Shown piece by piece: positions 49,829 to 56,455 of a stretch of DNA of 56,455 nt. The position numbers and the translations under genes are program-made. Source of the stretch: Actinomycetota bacterium (GTDB lineage Bacteria; Actinomycetota; Acidimicrobiia; Acidimicrobiales; CADCTF01); NCBI GenBank assembly GCA_019348255.1, contig JAHWJU010000004.1, positions 1 through 56,455 of the forward strand. Reading direction: 5' to 3'. Below the pieces are notes generated by a model. It had not been told where the DNA came from. It did not search any database and was given only the letters and a program-made list of their open reading frames with translations. Position 1 is the first letter of the stretch, and every line of letters starts with the position of its first letter.

Positions 49829-50926
49829 GTGGCTCATCCCCTGCTCGACGATCTGCTCCGGGCCCTGGCCGAGGCCGACGGTTCGGACCTCCACGTCAAG
49901 GTCGGTTCGCCTCCCCGCATCCGTGTGAACGGGGCGCTGGTGCGCCTCGAGAACGCCCCGCCGGTGACGCCGGACCTGACCGCCGAGATGGCCGGCGCCA
50001 TCATGCGGCCAGAGGTCGCGGAGCAGTTCGAGGAGCGCAACGACACCGACTTCGCCTACGCCGTGCCGCAGCTCGGCCGGTTCCGGGTGAACGCCTTCCG
50101 TCAGCGGGGGACGGTGGGCATGATCTTCCGCCGGGTCCGTACCTCGGCCGCCTCCTTCGACGAGCTGGGCCTGCCCGACGTCGTGGGTCGTCTGGCGTCG
50201 GAGAACCGGGGACTGGTGCTGGTCACGGGCCCGACCGGCTCGGGCAAGACGACCACCCTGGCGGCGATGATCGACTACATCAACGAGAACCGCGAGTGCC
50301 ACGTCGTCACCATCGAGGACCCCATCGAGGTCCTGCACCGCGACAAGATGGCGTCGATCAACCAGCGCGAGATCGGTTTCGACACCAACGACTTCGCGTC
50401 GGCCATGCGGGCCGCGATGCGCCAGGACCCCGACGTGATCCTGGTGGGTGAGATGCGCGACCAGGAGACGGTCTCGGCCGCGCTGAGCGCGGCCGAGACC
50501 GGTCACCTGGTCTTTTCCACGCTGCACACCATCGACGCCACCGAGACGGTGAACCGCATCGTCGACTTCTTCCCGCCCCACCAGCAGCACCAGATCAGAG
50601 TGGCCCTGGCCGGGGCCGTCCGGGGGACGATCTGCCAGCGCCTGGTCCAGACCGCCGACGGCAAGGGACGGGTCGCCGCTCTCGAGGTGATGGTGGCCAA
50701 CGGCCGCATCCAGAACTGCATCGTCGACCCCAGCCGGGGCGGCGACATGCACGAGATCATCGCCGACGGCGAGTACTACGGGATGCAGACCTTCGACCAG
50801 TCCCTGGTCAAGCTGTACGAGCGGGGCATGATCGACATGCGGGGGGCGATGACGGCCGCCACCAACCCCCACGACCTCAAGGTCATGCTGCAACAGCGGG
50901 GTCTGGTCGCCGCCACCAACCGCTGA
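49829..50926 (+). CDS. pilT: PilT-family type IV pilus retraction ATPase (paralogue 2)
   Basis: 365 aa from GTG 49829, the start that gives the family N-terminus HPLLDDLLRALAEADGSDLHV. Motifs: GPTGSGKTTT, TIEDPIEVLHRD, ILVGEMRDQET, STLHTIDATETVNR and GTICQRLVQT. It is colinear with the 795-1895 paralogue without gaps and differs mostly in surface positions. Frame extension upstream runs through the SGNH gene and is not used. No pilin, PilB or PilC gene is in the window. Confidence 0.9.
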   Translation: MAHPLLDDLLRALAEADGSDLHVKVGSPPRIRVNGALVRLENAPPVTPDLTAEMAGAIMRPEVAEQFEERNDTDFAYAVPQLGRFRVNAFRQRGTVGMIFRRVRTSAASFDELGLPDVVGRLASENRGLVLVTGPTGSGKTTTLAAMIDYINENRECHVVTIEDPIEVLHRDKMASINQREIGFDTNDFASAMRAAMRQDPDVILVGEMRDQETVSAALSAAETGHLVFSTLHTIDATETVNRIVDFFPPHQQHQIRVALAGAVRGTICQRLVQTADGKGRVAALEVMVANGRIQNCIVDPSRGGDMHEIIADGEYYGMQTFDQSLVKLYERGMIDMRGAMTAATNPHDLKVMLQQRGLVAATNR

Positions 50927-50979
50927 GGCCCACCCCCGGCGGGGGGACGCCGATTGCTCCCGAAGGGTGGCCGATGGGG

Positions 50980-50985
50980 TAGACC
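50980..50985 (+). promoter_or_regulatory. Leaderless-type -10 element of the flavin reductase-rmlC pair
   Basis: TAGACC is followed by 6 bases and GTG 50992, identical in layout to the algH start. Confidence 0.45.
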
Positions 50986-50991
50986 TGCGCG

Positions 50992-51498
50992 GTGTTCGAC
51001 GACCCGGCAGCGAGCGGCACGTCGGCCCACGACATCGCCCACTTCCGACAGGTCATGGGGCGCTTCTGCACCGGCGTCACCATCGTCACCGCCGTGGACG
51101 GGGGCGAGCCGGTGGGCTTCACGGCGCAGTCGTTCACCTCCGTCTCGCTGGAGCCACCCCTCATCAGTTTCTGCCCCGGCAAGTCCGTGGGCAGCTGGGC
51201 CCGTATCCGGTCCGCCGGGACGTTCTGCGTCAACATCCTGAGCGAGGAGCAGGAGGCGCTGTGCCGCACCTTCGCCAGCAAGGGCCAGGACAAGTTCCGG
51301 GGGGTCGGGTGGCATCCGGGACCGGCGACCGGCGCGCCCGTTCTCGACGGCGTCATCGGCTGGGTCGAGGCGCAGATCGTGGCTGAGCACGAGGCCGGTG
51401 ACCACCTGATCGTGGTGGGCCGCGTCATCGACCTCGACAGCGACGGCGGCCAGCCGCTGCTCTTCTACCGGGGCGGCTTCGGCCGCTTCCAGCCGTAG
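50992..51498 (+). CDS. Flavin reductase-like split-barrel protein
   Basis: 168 aa, flavin reductase family (HpaC-like) that binds FMN/FAD and reduces it with NAD(P)H for a partner monooxygenase. Motifs: FRQVMGRFCTGVTIVTA, GFTAQSFTSVSLEPPLISFC, FCVNILSEEQ and the C-terminal GDHLIVVGRV...PLLFYRGGFG. No monooxygenase is adjacent. rmlC starts 8 bases after it. Confidence 0.9.
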   Translation: MFDDPAASGTSAHDIAHFRQVMGRFCTGVTIVTAVDGGEPVGFTAQSFTSVSLEPPLISFCPGKSVGSWARIRSAGTFCVNILSEEQEALCRTFASKGQDKFRGVGWHPGPATGAPVLDGVIGWVEAQIVAEHEAGDHLIVVGRVIDLDSDGGQPLLFYRGGFGRFQP

Positions 51499-51506
51499 CC
51501 ACCGCT

Positions 51507-52115
51507 GTGGAGGTCGAGCCCCTTCCCATCGCCGGCGCGTACGTCTTCACCCCGGTGCAGCACGCCGACGCCAGGGGCGTCTTCCTCGAGTGGTACAGGA
51601 GCGACGTCGTGGCGGCCGCCACCGGCCGCGCACTGCCGGTGGCGCAGGCCAACAACTCCATCTCCCGCCGGGGAGTGGTCCGGGGCATCCATTACGCCGA
51701 AGTACCCCCGGGTCAGGCCAAGTTCGTCTACTGCACCCAGGGGGCGGTCCGCGACGTGGTCGTCGACCTCCGGGTGGGCTCTCCCACCTTCGGCACCTGG
51801 ACCTCGGTTCTTCTCGACGACGTCGAGCGGCGGGCCGTGTACCTGGCCGAGGGACTGGGTCATGGCTTCGAGGCCCTCACCGACGGCGCCTCGACCACCT
51901 ACCTGTGCTCGACCCCCTACGCCCCCGATCGGGAGCACGGCGTGCAGGCCCTCGACCCGGCCCTGGGCATCGGCTGGACCACCCCGACCCCGACGCTGGC
52001 TCCCCGCGACCTCGCTGCGCCGTCGCTGGCCGAGGCCGGCGTCGCCGGCCTGCTCCCGACGTGGTCCCAGTGCCTCGATTGGTACGACCAGACGGGTCAG
52101 ACCGTGGCGAAGTAG
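51507..52115 (+). CDS. rmlC: dTDP-4-dehydrorhamnose 3,5-epimerase family protein
   Basis: 202 aa cupin. It has DARGVFLEWYRSD, NNSISRRGVVRGIHYAEVPPGQAKFVYC (catalytic His in RGIHY), VVVDLRVGSPTFG and EGLGHGFEAL. It acts in dTDP-rhamnose synthesis, though rmlA, rmlB and rmlD are not in the window, so another NDP-sugar epimerase role is possible. GTG 51507. The 3' end overlaps the convergent thioredoxin gene by 19 bases. Confidence 0.9.
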   Translation: MEVEPLPIAGAYVFTPVQHADARGVFLEWYRSDVVAAATGRALPVAQANNSISRRGVVRGIHYAEVPPGQAKFVYCTQGAVRDVVVDLRVGSPTFGTWTSVLLDDVERRAVYLAEGLGHGFEALTDGASTTYLCSTPYAPDREHGVQALDPALGIGWTTPTPTLAPRDLAAPSLAEAGVAGLLPTWSQCLDWYDQTGQTVAK

Positions 52116-52474
52116 TCCCGCACCGCCCGTGCTCCCACCAGTCGGGCCTGCACCTGGCCGGCGGCGTCGGCCAGCAGGACGGTGGGGGCGCTGCGCACGT
52201 GGAAGGCGTCGGCCAGATGGGGCTCACGGGTGACGTCGACGCTCACCAGCCGCGCCTCCGGGTCGGCGCCGGCGAGATGTTCCTTCACCGGGCCGCAGCT
52301 GGCGCAGTAGGGGGTGGTGAACACCAGCCACGTCCGGTCGGCCCCGGCGAGCAGCGACGAGGGCACCTGCGGGTGGGGCCGCTGCTCCTGTTGCAGGGCC
52401 ACCCTCCAGCCCGTGTACCAGCGGCGCCCGATCACCAGCGCCACCACGAAGACGGCGACGACGAGGATCTTCAT
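52097..52474 (-). CDS. Membrane-anchored thioredoxin-like protein
   Basis: 125 aa. One N-terminal helix (ILVVAVFVVALVIG), then a short thioredoxin domain with redox motif CASC in TTPYCASCGPVKEHL and cis-Pro in VRSAPTVLL. It probably faces the cytoplasm or exterior as a thiol-disulfide exchanger; orientation is uncertain. It follows the DUF4395 gene by 4 bases, an association common in actinobacteria. Confidence 0.85.
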   Translation of the reverse strand: MKILVVAVFVVALVIGRRWYTGWRVALQQEQRPHPQVPSSLLAGADRTWLVFTTPYCASCGPVKEHLAGADPEARLVSVDVTREPHLADAFHVRSAPTVLLADAAGQVQARLVGARAVRDYFATV

Positions 52475-52478
52475 GCCG

Positions 52479-52913
52479 TCACGCCACGAGCCGGGTACCC
52501 CGCCGGCGGGCGAGGAGCAGGTAGATCTCGCAGCCGACGCAGATGCCGGTCACGGCGGCGAGGCCTGCCAGTGCCGCCACCGTCAGGGCCAAGATCCAAG
52601 CCACACCGGAGGCGCCGAGCGCGAACGCGAGCGTTGCCGCCAACAAAAAGGCCACACCGATGGCGGCGGCGAACCGAGGGGGCCGGGGGTCTTCCAGCTC
52701 CTCCGGCGGACCCAGGCGGGGACGGATGAGGTCCGCGTACAGCCGCAGGAACGGCCCGTACCGGGGCCCGAAGGCCGCGCCCGCGAACAGCACGGCGGCG
52801 AAGGCCGGCACCACCGCCTCGACGTCGGTCAGGAACCCCACCACCAGCCCGACGGTCAGCACCGCCTGGTTGAACCGCGGCCCCCGGGGGTCGATGGGTC
52901 GGGGAGCGTCCAT
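52479..52913 (-). CDS. DUF4395 membrane protein
   Basis: 144 aa with four predicted helices. RFNQAVLTVGLVVGFL at the start and GICVGCEIYLLLARRR at the end, with a Cys pair in the last helix, are the family hallmarks. The Cys pair and the co-transcribed thioredoxin suggest a membrane redox pair, possibly relaying electrons like a reduced DsbD/CcdA (inference). ATG 52913 lies 6 bases after TAGGAT. Confidence 0.82.
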   Translation of the reverse strand: MDAPRPIDPRGPRFNQAVLTVGLVVGFLTDVEAVVPAFAAVLFAGAAFGPRYGPFLRLYADLIRPRLGPPEELEDPRPPRFAAAIGVAFLLAATLAFALGASGVAWILALTVAALAGLAAVTGICVGCEIYLLLARRRGTRLVA

Positions 52914-52919
52914 GGCCCC

Positions 52920-52925
52920 ATCCTA
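52920..52925 (-). promoter_or_regulatory. Leaderless-type -10 element of the DUF4395-thioredoxin operon
   Basis: TAGGAT on the minus strand is followed by 6 bases and ATG 52913. Confidence 0.55.
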
Positions 52926-53033
52926 AACCCGATCAGCCAGGTCGGGTATTCCCTTCCGCCGACACGCGACGGGTGCGGATGCAGCCGCCGTCGGCGCGAG
53001 GCCCCACCGGCCACTTTCCGTGGTTAACTCCTC

Positions 53034-53039
53034 TACGGT
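53034..53039 (+). promoter_or_regulatory. Possible -10 element of the FtsH-like gene
   Basis: TACGGT would give a leader of about 36 bases containing GAAAGGAAGG just before ATG 53083. An in-frame ATC (53046) is 6 bases from the element, but the SD-preceded ATG is preferred. Confidence 0.45.
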
Positions 53040-53082
53040 CGAAGCCATCCTGGCGCACGACAGGCACGAAAGGAAGGCGGCC

Positions 53083-54888
53083 ATGGAGCTCAAGACCCTC
53101 GGCCAGTCGCAGGTGATCCGATCGGCCGCCGACGTCGCCGTCGCCCGGGAGCTGGTGCGCAACCGCCGAATCCGCCGGCTGCGCAACGTCCTGGCGCCGC
53201 TGGCCGTCTGGACGATGTTCCGGCTGGTCACCGGCGACCCCGTCACCATCGGGATGCCGGAGATCGGCCCCGAGGTGGCACCGTTCCTGCCCGGGATGGT
53301 CCTCATCGTGCTCCTGACCCTGGTGCTGGTGGTGCCCCTCCTGGGCGCCGGACGCTCGCCCCACGTGCTCTACCGGCCCAGTGAGATCGACGTCTGCCTC
53401 GACGACGTGAAGGGCAACGGCGTCCTCGTGGACGAGGTGGTGCGCACCGTCAACCTCTTCCTCGCCCACAAGACCTTCCGCGAGAAGATGGGCGGTACCG
53501 CCCGGCGGGCGATCCTGTTCGAGGGCCCTCCCGGGACGGGCAAGACCTACATGGCCAAGGCCATGGCGCGTGAGGCCGGGGTGCCGTACCTGTTCGTCTC
53601 CTCGTCGGCGTTCCAGTCGATGTACTACGGCCAGACCAATCGCAAGATCCGCTCCTACTTCAAGGCGCTGCGCAAGTTCGCCAGGGAAGAGGGCGGGGCC
53701 ATCGGGTTCATCGAGGAGATCGACGCCATCGGCTCCGCCCGCTCCGGCATGGGCGGCGGCGGGCGGGAGGGCATCAGCGGCGTCGTCAACGAGCTGTTGA
53801 TCCAGCTGCAGTCCTTCGATCAGCCGGTGTTCGCCGATCGGGTGAAGGGATGGCTGGTCGACCAGGTCAACCGGTGGCTGCCGGCACAGCACCAGCTCCG
53901 GAAGCCTGCGCCCGAACCGGCCAACATCCTCGTGATCGGGGCGACCAACCGCGCCGGCGACCTCGACCCGGCGCTGCTGCGGCCGGGCCGGTTCGACCGG
54001 TCGATCTACTTCGACCTGCCCAACCGCAGGGGCCGGCGGGAGATCATCGACTACTACCTGACCAAGAAGGCCCACCAACCGGAGCTCGACGACCCCGAGC
54101 GGCGGGAGACGTTGGCGGCGATGACACTGGGGTACTCGCCCGTCATGCTCGAGCACCTGCTCGACGAGGCACTGGTGTGGGCCCTGCGACGGGGTGGGGT
54201 TCGCCTCGGCTGGGACGACATCCAGCAGGCCCGCATGACCGAGGAGCTGGGCCTCAAGCAGCCCGTCGAGTACGCCATCGACGAGCGGCGAACGATCGCC
54301 ACCCATGAGGCCGGCCATGCCACCGTCGCCCACCTCGTGGGCAAGAGCCGCAAGCTGGAGGTCCTGTCGATCATCAAGCGGGGCCAGGCGCTGGGCCTGC
54401 TGGCGCACTCGGAGCTGGAGGAGCGCTTCACCACCACCAAGTCCGAGATCGAGGCCCGCATCGCCATCGCCTTCGGCGGCATGGTCGCAGAGGAGCTGTT
54501 CTTCGGCGAGTCGGGAACGGGCCCGGCCGGCGACCTGCAGGCCGCGACCTCCGCGGCGGCGCAGATGGTCGGCAGCTTCGGGATGGCCGGGACCCTGGTG
54601 TCGTACGACTTGATGGCCGGTCCCCCCGGAGCCGGCGTGGTGGCCAAGGTCCTGGCCAGTGACGAGGGCAGGCGGTGCGTCGAGACCATCCTCGAAGAGT
54701 CCAAGGTCGAGGTCAGCCGGCTCGTGGCCGAGAACCGCCATCTGGTCGAGGCTCTGCGCGACGCGCTGCTCGAGCGCGAAGAGCTCGTGGGCCAGGAGAT
54801 CATCGAGGTGATCCGGGCGGCGGAGCTGCGGGCCCTGGGGATGGTCGTCGACCTGCGCGACCCGACCCACCGCCTCCTGTCCGAATAG
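53083..54888 (+). CDS. FtsH-like membrane AAA+ zinc protease, divergent
   Basis: 601 aa. One or two N-terminal helices (about 36-50 and 69-88), then an AAA domain: Walker A GPPGTGKT (148-155), Walker B GFIEEID with Glu211 where FtsH has Asp, pore loop MYYG (180-183) in place of the usual F-V-G, and SRH NRAGDLDPALLRPGRFDR. An insertion of about 40 residues (about 240-280) sits between Walker B and the SRH. The peptidase has HEAGH (408-412) and a third zinc ligand Asp484 (GPAGDLQAAT). It should degrade membrane proteins. SD GAAAGGAAGG supports ATG 53083. Confidence 0.88.
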   Translation: MELKTLGQSQVIRSAADVAVARELVRNRRIRRLRNVLAPLAVWTMFRLVTGDPVTIGMPEIGPEVAPFLPGMVLIVLLTLVLVVPLLGAGRSPHVLYRPSEIDVCLDDVKGNGVLVDEVVRTVNLFLAHKTFREKMGGTARRAILFEGPPGTGKTYMAKAMAREAGVPYLFVSSSAFQSMYYGQTNRKIRSYFKALRKFAREEGGAIGFIEEIDAIGSARSGMGGGGREGISGVVNELLIQLQSFDQPVFADRVKGWLVDQVNRWLPAQHQLRKPAPEPANILVIGATNRAGDLDPALLRPGRFDRSIYFDLPNRRGRREIIDYYLTKKAHQPELDDPERRETLAAMTLGYSPVMLEHLLDEALVWALRRGGVRLGWDDIQQARMTEELGLKQPVEYAIDERRTIATHEAGHATVAHLVGKSRKLEVLSIIKRGQALGLLAHSELEERFTTTKSEIEARIAIAFGGMVAEELFFGESGTGPAGDLQAATSAAAQMVGSFGMAGTLVSYDLMAGPPGAGVVAKVLASDEGRRCVETILEESKVEVSRLVAENRHLVEALRDALLEREELVGQEIIEVIRAAELRALGMVVDLRDPTHRLLSE

Positions 54889-54898
54889 GAGATGACCG

Positions 54899-56455
54899 TC
54901 AGTCGGCCAGGCCCACGAGGTCGAGGATGAACGCGTAGTAGAAGGCCCGCTCCCGCCACTCGTTGTAGCGCCCGGAGGGTCCGCCGTGACCCGCACCCAT
55001 CTCCGTCTTGAGCAGCACCGGTTGGTCGCCCAGCTTGGTCGCCCGCAGCTTCGCCACCCACTTGGCCGGCTCCCAGAAGGCGACGCGGGTGTCGTTCAAG
55101 CCCGTGGTCACCAGCATGGCCGGGTACTCCTTGGCCTCCACGTTGTCGTAGACGGAGTACGACTTCATGTAGGCGTAGTACTCCGGGTCGCTGGGGTTGC
55201 CCCACTCCTCGAACTCGCCGGTCGTGAGGGGGATGGTCTCGTCGAGCATGGTGGTGACCACGTCGACGAACGGCACCAGCGCCACCATCCCGCGGAAGAG
55301 CTCCGGCCGCAGGTTGACGGCCGCGCCCACCAGGAGGCCGCCGGCGCTGCCGCCCATGGCCACCAGCCGCTGGGGCGAGGTGTAGCCGTTGGCGCACAAG
55401 TGCTCGGCGCAGGCGATGAAGTCGGTGAAGGTGTTGCCCTTGTGCAGGAACTTCCCGCTTTCGTACCACCGGCGGCCCATCTCTCCCCCGCCCCGGACAT
55501 GGGCCACCGCGTAGACGAAGCCGCGGTCGAGCAGGCTGAGCGCGAAGTGGGAGAAGTACGGGTCGATGCTGATCTCATAGGAGCCGTAGCCGTACAGCAC
55601 GGCGGGGGCGGAGCCGTCCCGGGGTAGGTCGGCGCGGTACACCAGCGACATCGGCACCTTCGTCCCGTCGGGCGCCGTGGCCCACTGGCGCTCGGTGCGG
55701 TACCGGGTCGGGTCGAACCCACCGAGCACCGGCGCCTGCTTCACCAGAACGGCGGTGCGGGTCTCCATGTCGTAGTCGAAGATCGACTCCGGGGTGACCA
55801 TCGACTCGTATTCGAAGCGAAGGATCGACCGGTCGAACTCCGGGTTCGGCCCGAACGTGGTGGAGGAGACGTCCTCGGGGACCTCGAGATCGTGGATCTC
55901 GCCGTCGGCGGCTCGCATCACCCGGAGCCTGGGAACCGCTCTGGCCTGCTCGGCCAGCACTAGCCAGTCCCGGAAGACCTCCACGTGGTGCAGCCTGGCG
56001 TCCTCCCGGTGGGCCACGACATCGCGCCAGTGGGCTCGGCCCGGGGTCGCCACCGGCGCCCGCACCAGCTTGTGGTTCACGGCACCGTCGGCGTTGGTGA
56101 CGATGACGAAGTGCTCACCGTGATGGTCGACGAAGTAGCGGAGGCCCTCCTGGCGGGCCTCGACCAGCCGCAACGGCCCGAGCGGGTCGCTCGCCTCCAC
56201 CACGTGGCACTCGGTGGTGAGGGCGCTGGCCGAGGTGACCACGACGAACCGGCCGCTCTTGGTGCGCTCGACGGAGACCCCGAAGCGCTCGTCGTCCTCC
56301 TGGTAGACCAGCTCGGCTCCCTCCAGGGGATCGCCGAGGCGGTGGCGCCAGATCTGATGCGGCCGCAGCGCCGCATCCCGCGCCGCGTAGAAGACGGTGC
56401 GGTTGTCACTGGCCCAGACGACGTTCTCGGTGACCGACGGGATCACGTCGGGCAG
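54899..56455 (-). CDS. ptrB: Oligopeptidase B (S9A), 5' end beyond the window
   Basis: 518 codons are visible and the frame is open to the window edge, so the N-terminal part is missing. The beta-propeller ends in WATAPDGTKVPMSLVYR. The hydrolase domain has GYGSYEISIDPYFS, catalytic Ser in MGGSAGGLLVGA, Asp in VTTGLNDTRV and His in MGAGHGGPSGRY. Oligopeptidase B cuts peptides after basic residues; Glu residues GEFEEWGNP and DPEYYAYMKSYSVYDN are typical of it. It converges with the FtsH-like gene, leaving 10 bases between. Confidence 0.92.
   Translation of the reverse strand: MPDVIPSVTENVVWASDNRTVFYAARDAALRPHQIWRHRLGDPLEGAELVYQEDDERFGVSVERTKSGRFVVVTSASALTTECHVVEASDPLGPLRLVEARQEGLRYFVDHHGEHFVIVTNADGAVNHKLVRAPVATPGRAHWRDVVAHREDARLHHVEVFRDWLVLAEQARAVPRLRVMRAADGEIHDLEVPEDVSSTTFGPNPEFDRSILRFEYESMVTPESIFDYDMETRTAVLVKQAPVLGGFDPTRYRTERQWATAPDGTKVPMSLVYRADLPRDGSAPAVLYGYGSYEISIDPYFSHFALSLLDRGFVYAVAHVRGGGEMGRRWYESGKFLHKGNTFTDFIACAEHLCANGYTSPQRLVAMGGSAGGLLVGAAVNLRPELFRGMVALVPFVDVVTTMLDETIPLTTGEFEEWGNPSDPEYYAYMKSYSVYDNVEAKEYPAMLVTTGLNDTRVAFWEPAKWVAKLRATKLGDQPVLLKTEMGAGHGGPSGRYNEWRERAFYYAFILDLVGLAD

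Overview
The window is 56.5 kb of very GC-rich, densely packed bacterial chromosome. The organism looks like an actinobacterium, probably an uncultured or little-studied member of the Acidimicrobiia. This rests on a WhiB-family regulator, DUF501-Ppx2, F420-type split-barrel and Ddn-like proteins, the order rplY-pth-mfd-(peptidyl-prolyl isomerase)-mazG-eno-ftsB, an actinobacterial-type ethylmalonyl-CoA pathway gene set, and PilT/PilZ genes. The class-level assignment is inference. I see no phage, insertion sequence, CRISPR array or rRNA.

Layout. 1-9.7 kb: translation, repair and glycolysis housekeeping (rplY 3' end, pth, a pilT paralogue, mfd, a lipoprotein parvulin, a YabN-type mazG fusion, eno, ftsB). 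9.7-14.1 kb: a DrrA-type ABC exporter with two permeases, then DUF501, ppx and a Ddn-like F420 protein in overlapping genes. 14.1-20.8 kb: an epimerase, Hsp20, a PPOX protein, an acyl-CoA synthetase with a possible 11-codon upstream ORF, a GNAT, a COG1470-like membrane protein, AlgH and a HemD-like protein. 20.9-23.9 kb: a DksA-type protein, rhomboid, anchored subtilase and a 28-residue membrane peptide. 23.9-27.7 kb: whiB, an odd tRNA with anticodon UAA, and an OmpR-type two-component system coupled to a DUF4173 membrane protein. 27.8-31.3 kb: a LigD-type 3'-phosphoesterase fused to a dead ligase domain, a membrane-tethered ECF sigma factor and a secreted subtilase. 31.3-43.8 kb: two divergent AI-2E-family transporters, small proteins, arsC, an FNT channel, map, an NlpC/P60 hydrolase, fumC and an S9 peptidase. 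43.9-49.0 kb: three ethylmalonyl-CoA pathway genes (mcl, mcd, mch) mixed with a glycosyltransferase, a methyltransferase and a PilZ protein. 49.0-56.5 kb: an SGNH hydrolase, a second pilT, a flavin reductase, rmlC, thioredoxin-DUF4395, an FtsH-like protease and the 3' part of an oligopeptidase B gene.

The strongest pattern crosses gene boundaries. About 25 operon heads on both strands carry a -10-like hexamer (TANNNT or close) 6 to 9 bases before an ATG or GTG, with no ribosome-binding site. This is the arrangement expected for leaderless mRNAs. The same element sits 7 bases before the mature 5' end of the tRNA. In two places one short symmetric element appears to serve two divergent leaderless genes whose start codons are only about 20 bp apart. 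Convergent genes often overlap at their 3' ends and I see no U-tract terminators. The other main candidates for something undescribed are the tethered sigma factor next to a secreted protease, and the class I tRNA with a UAA anticodon.
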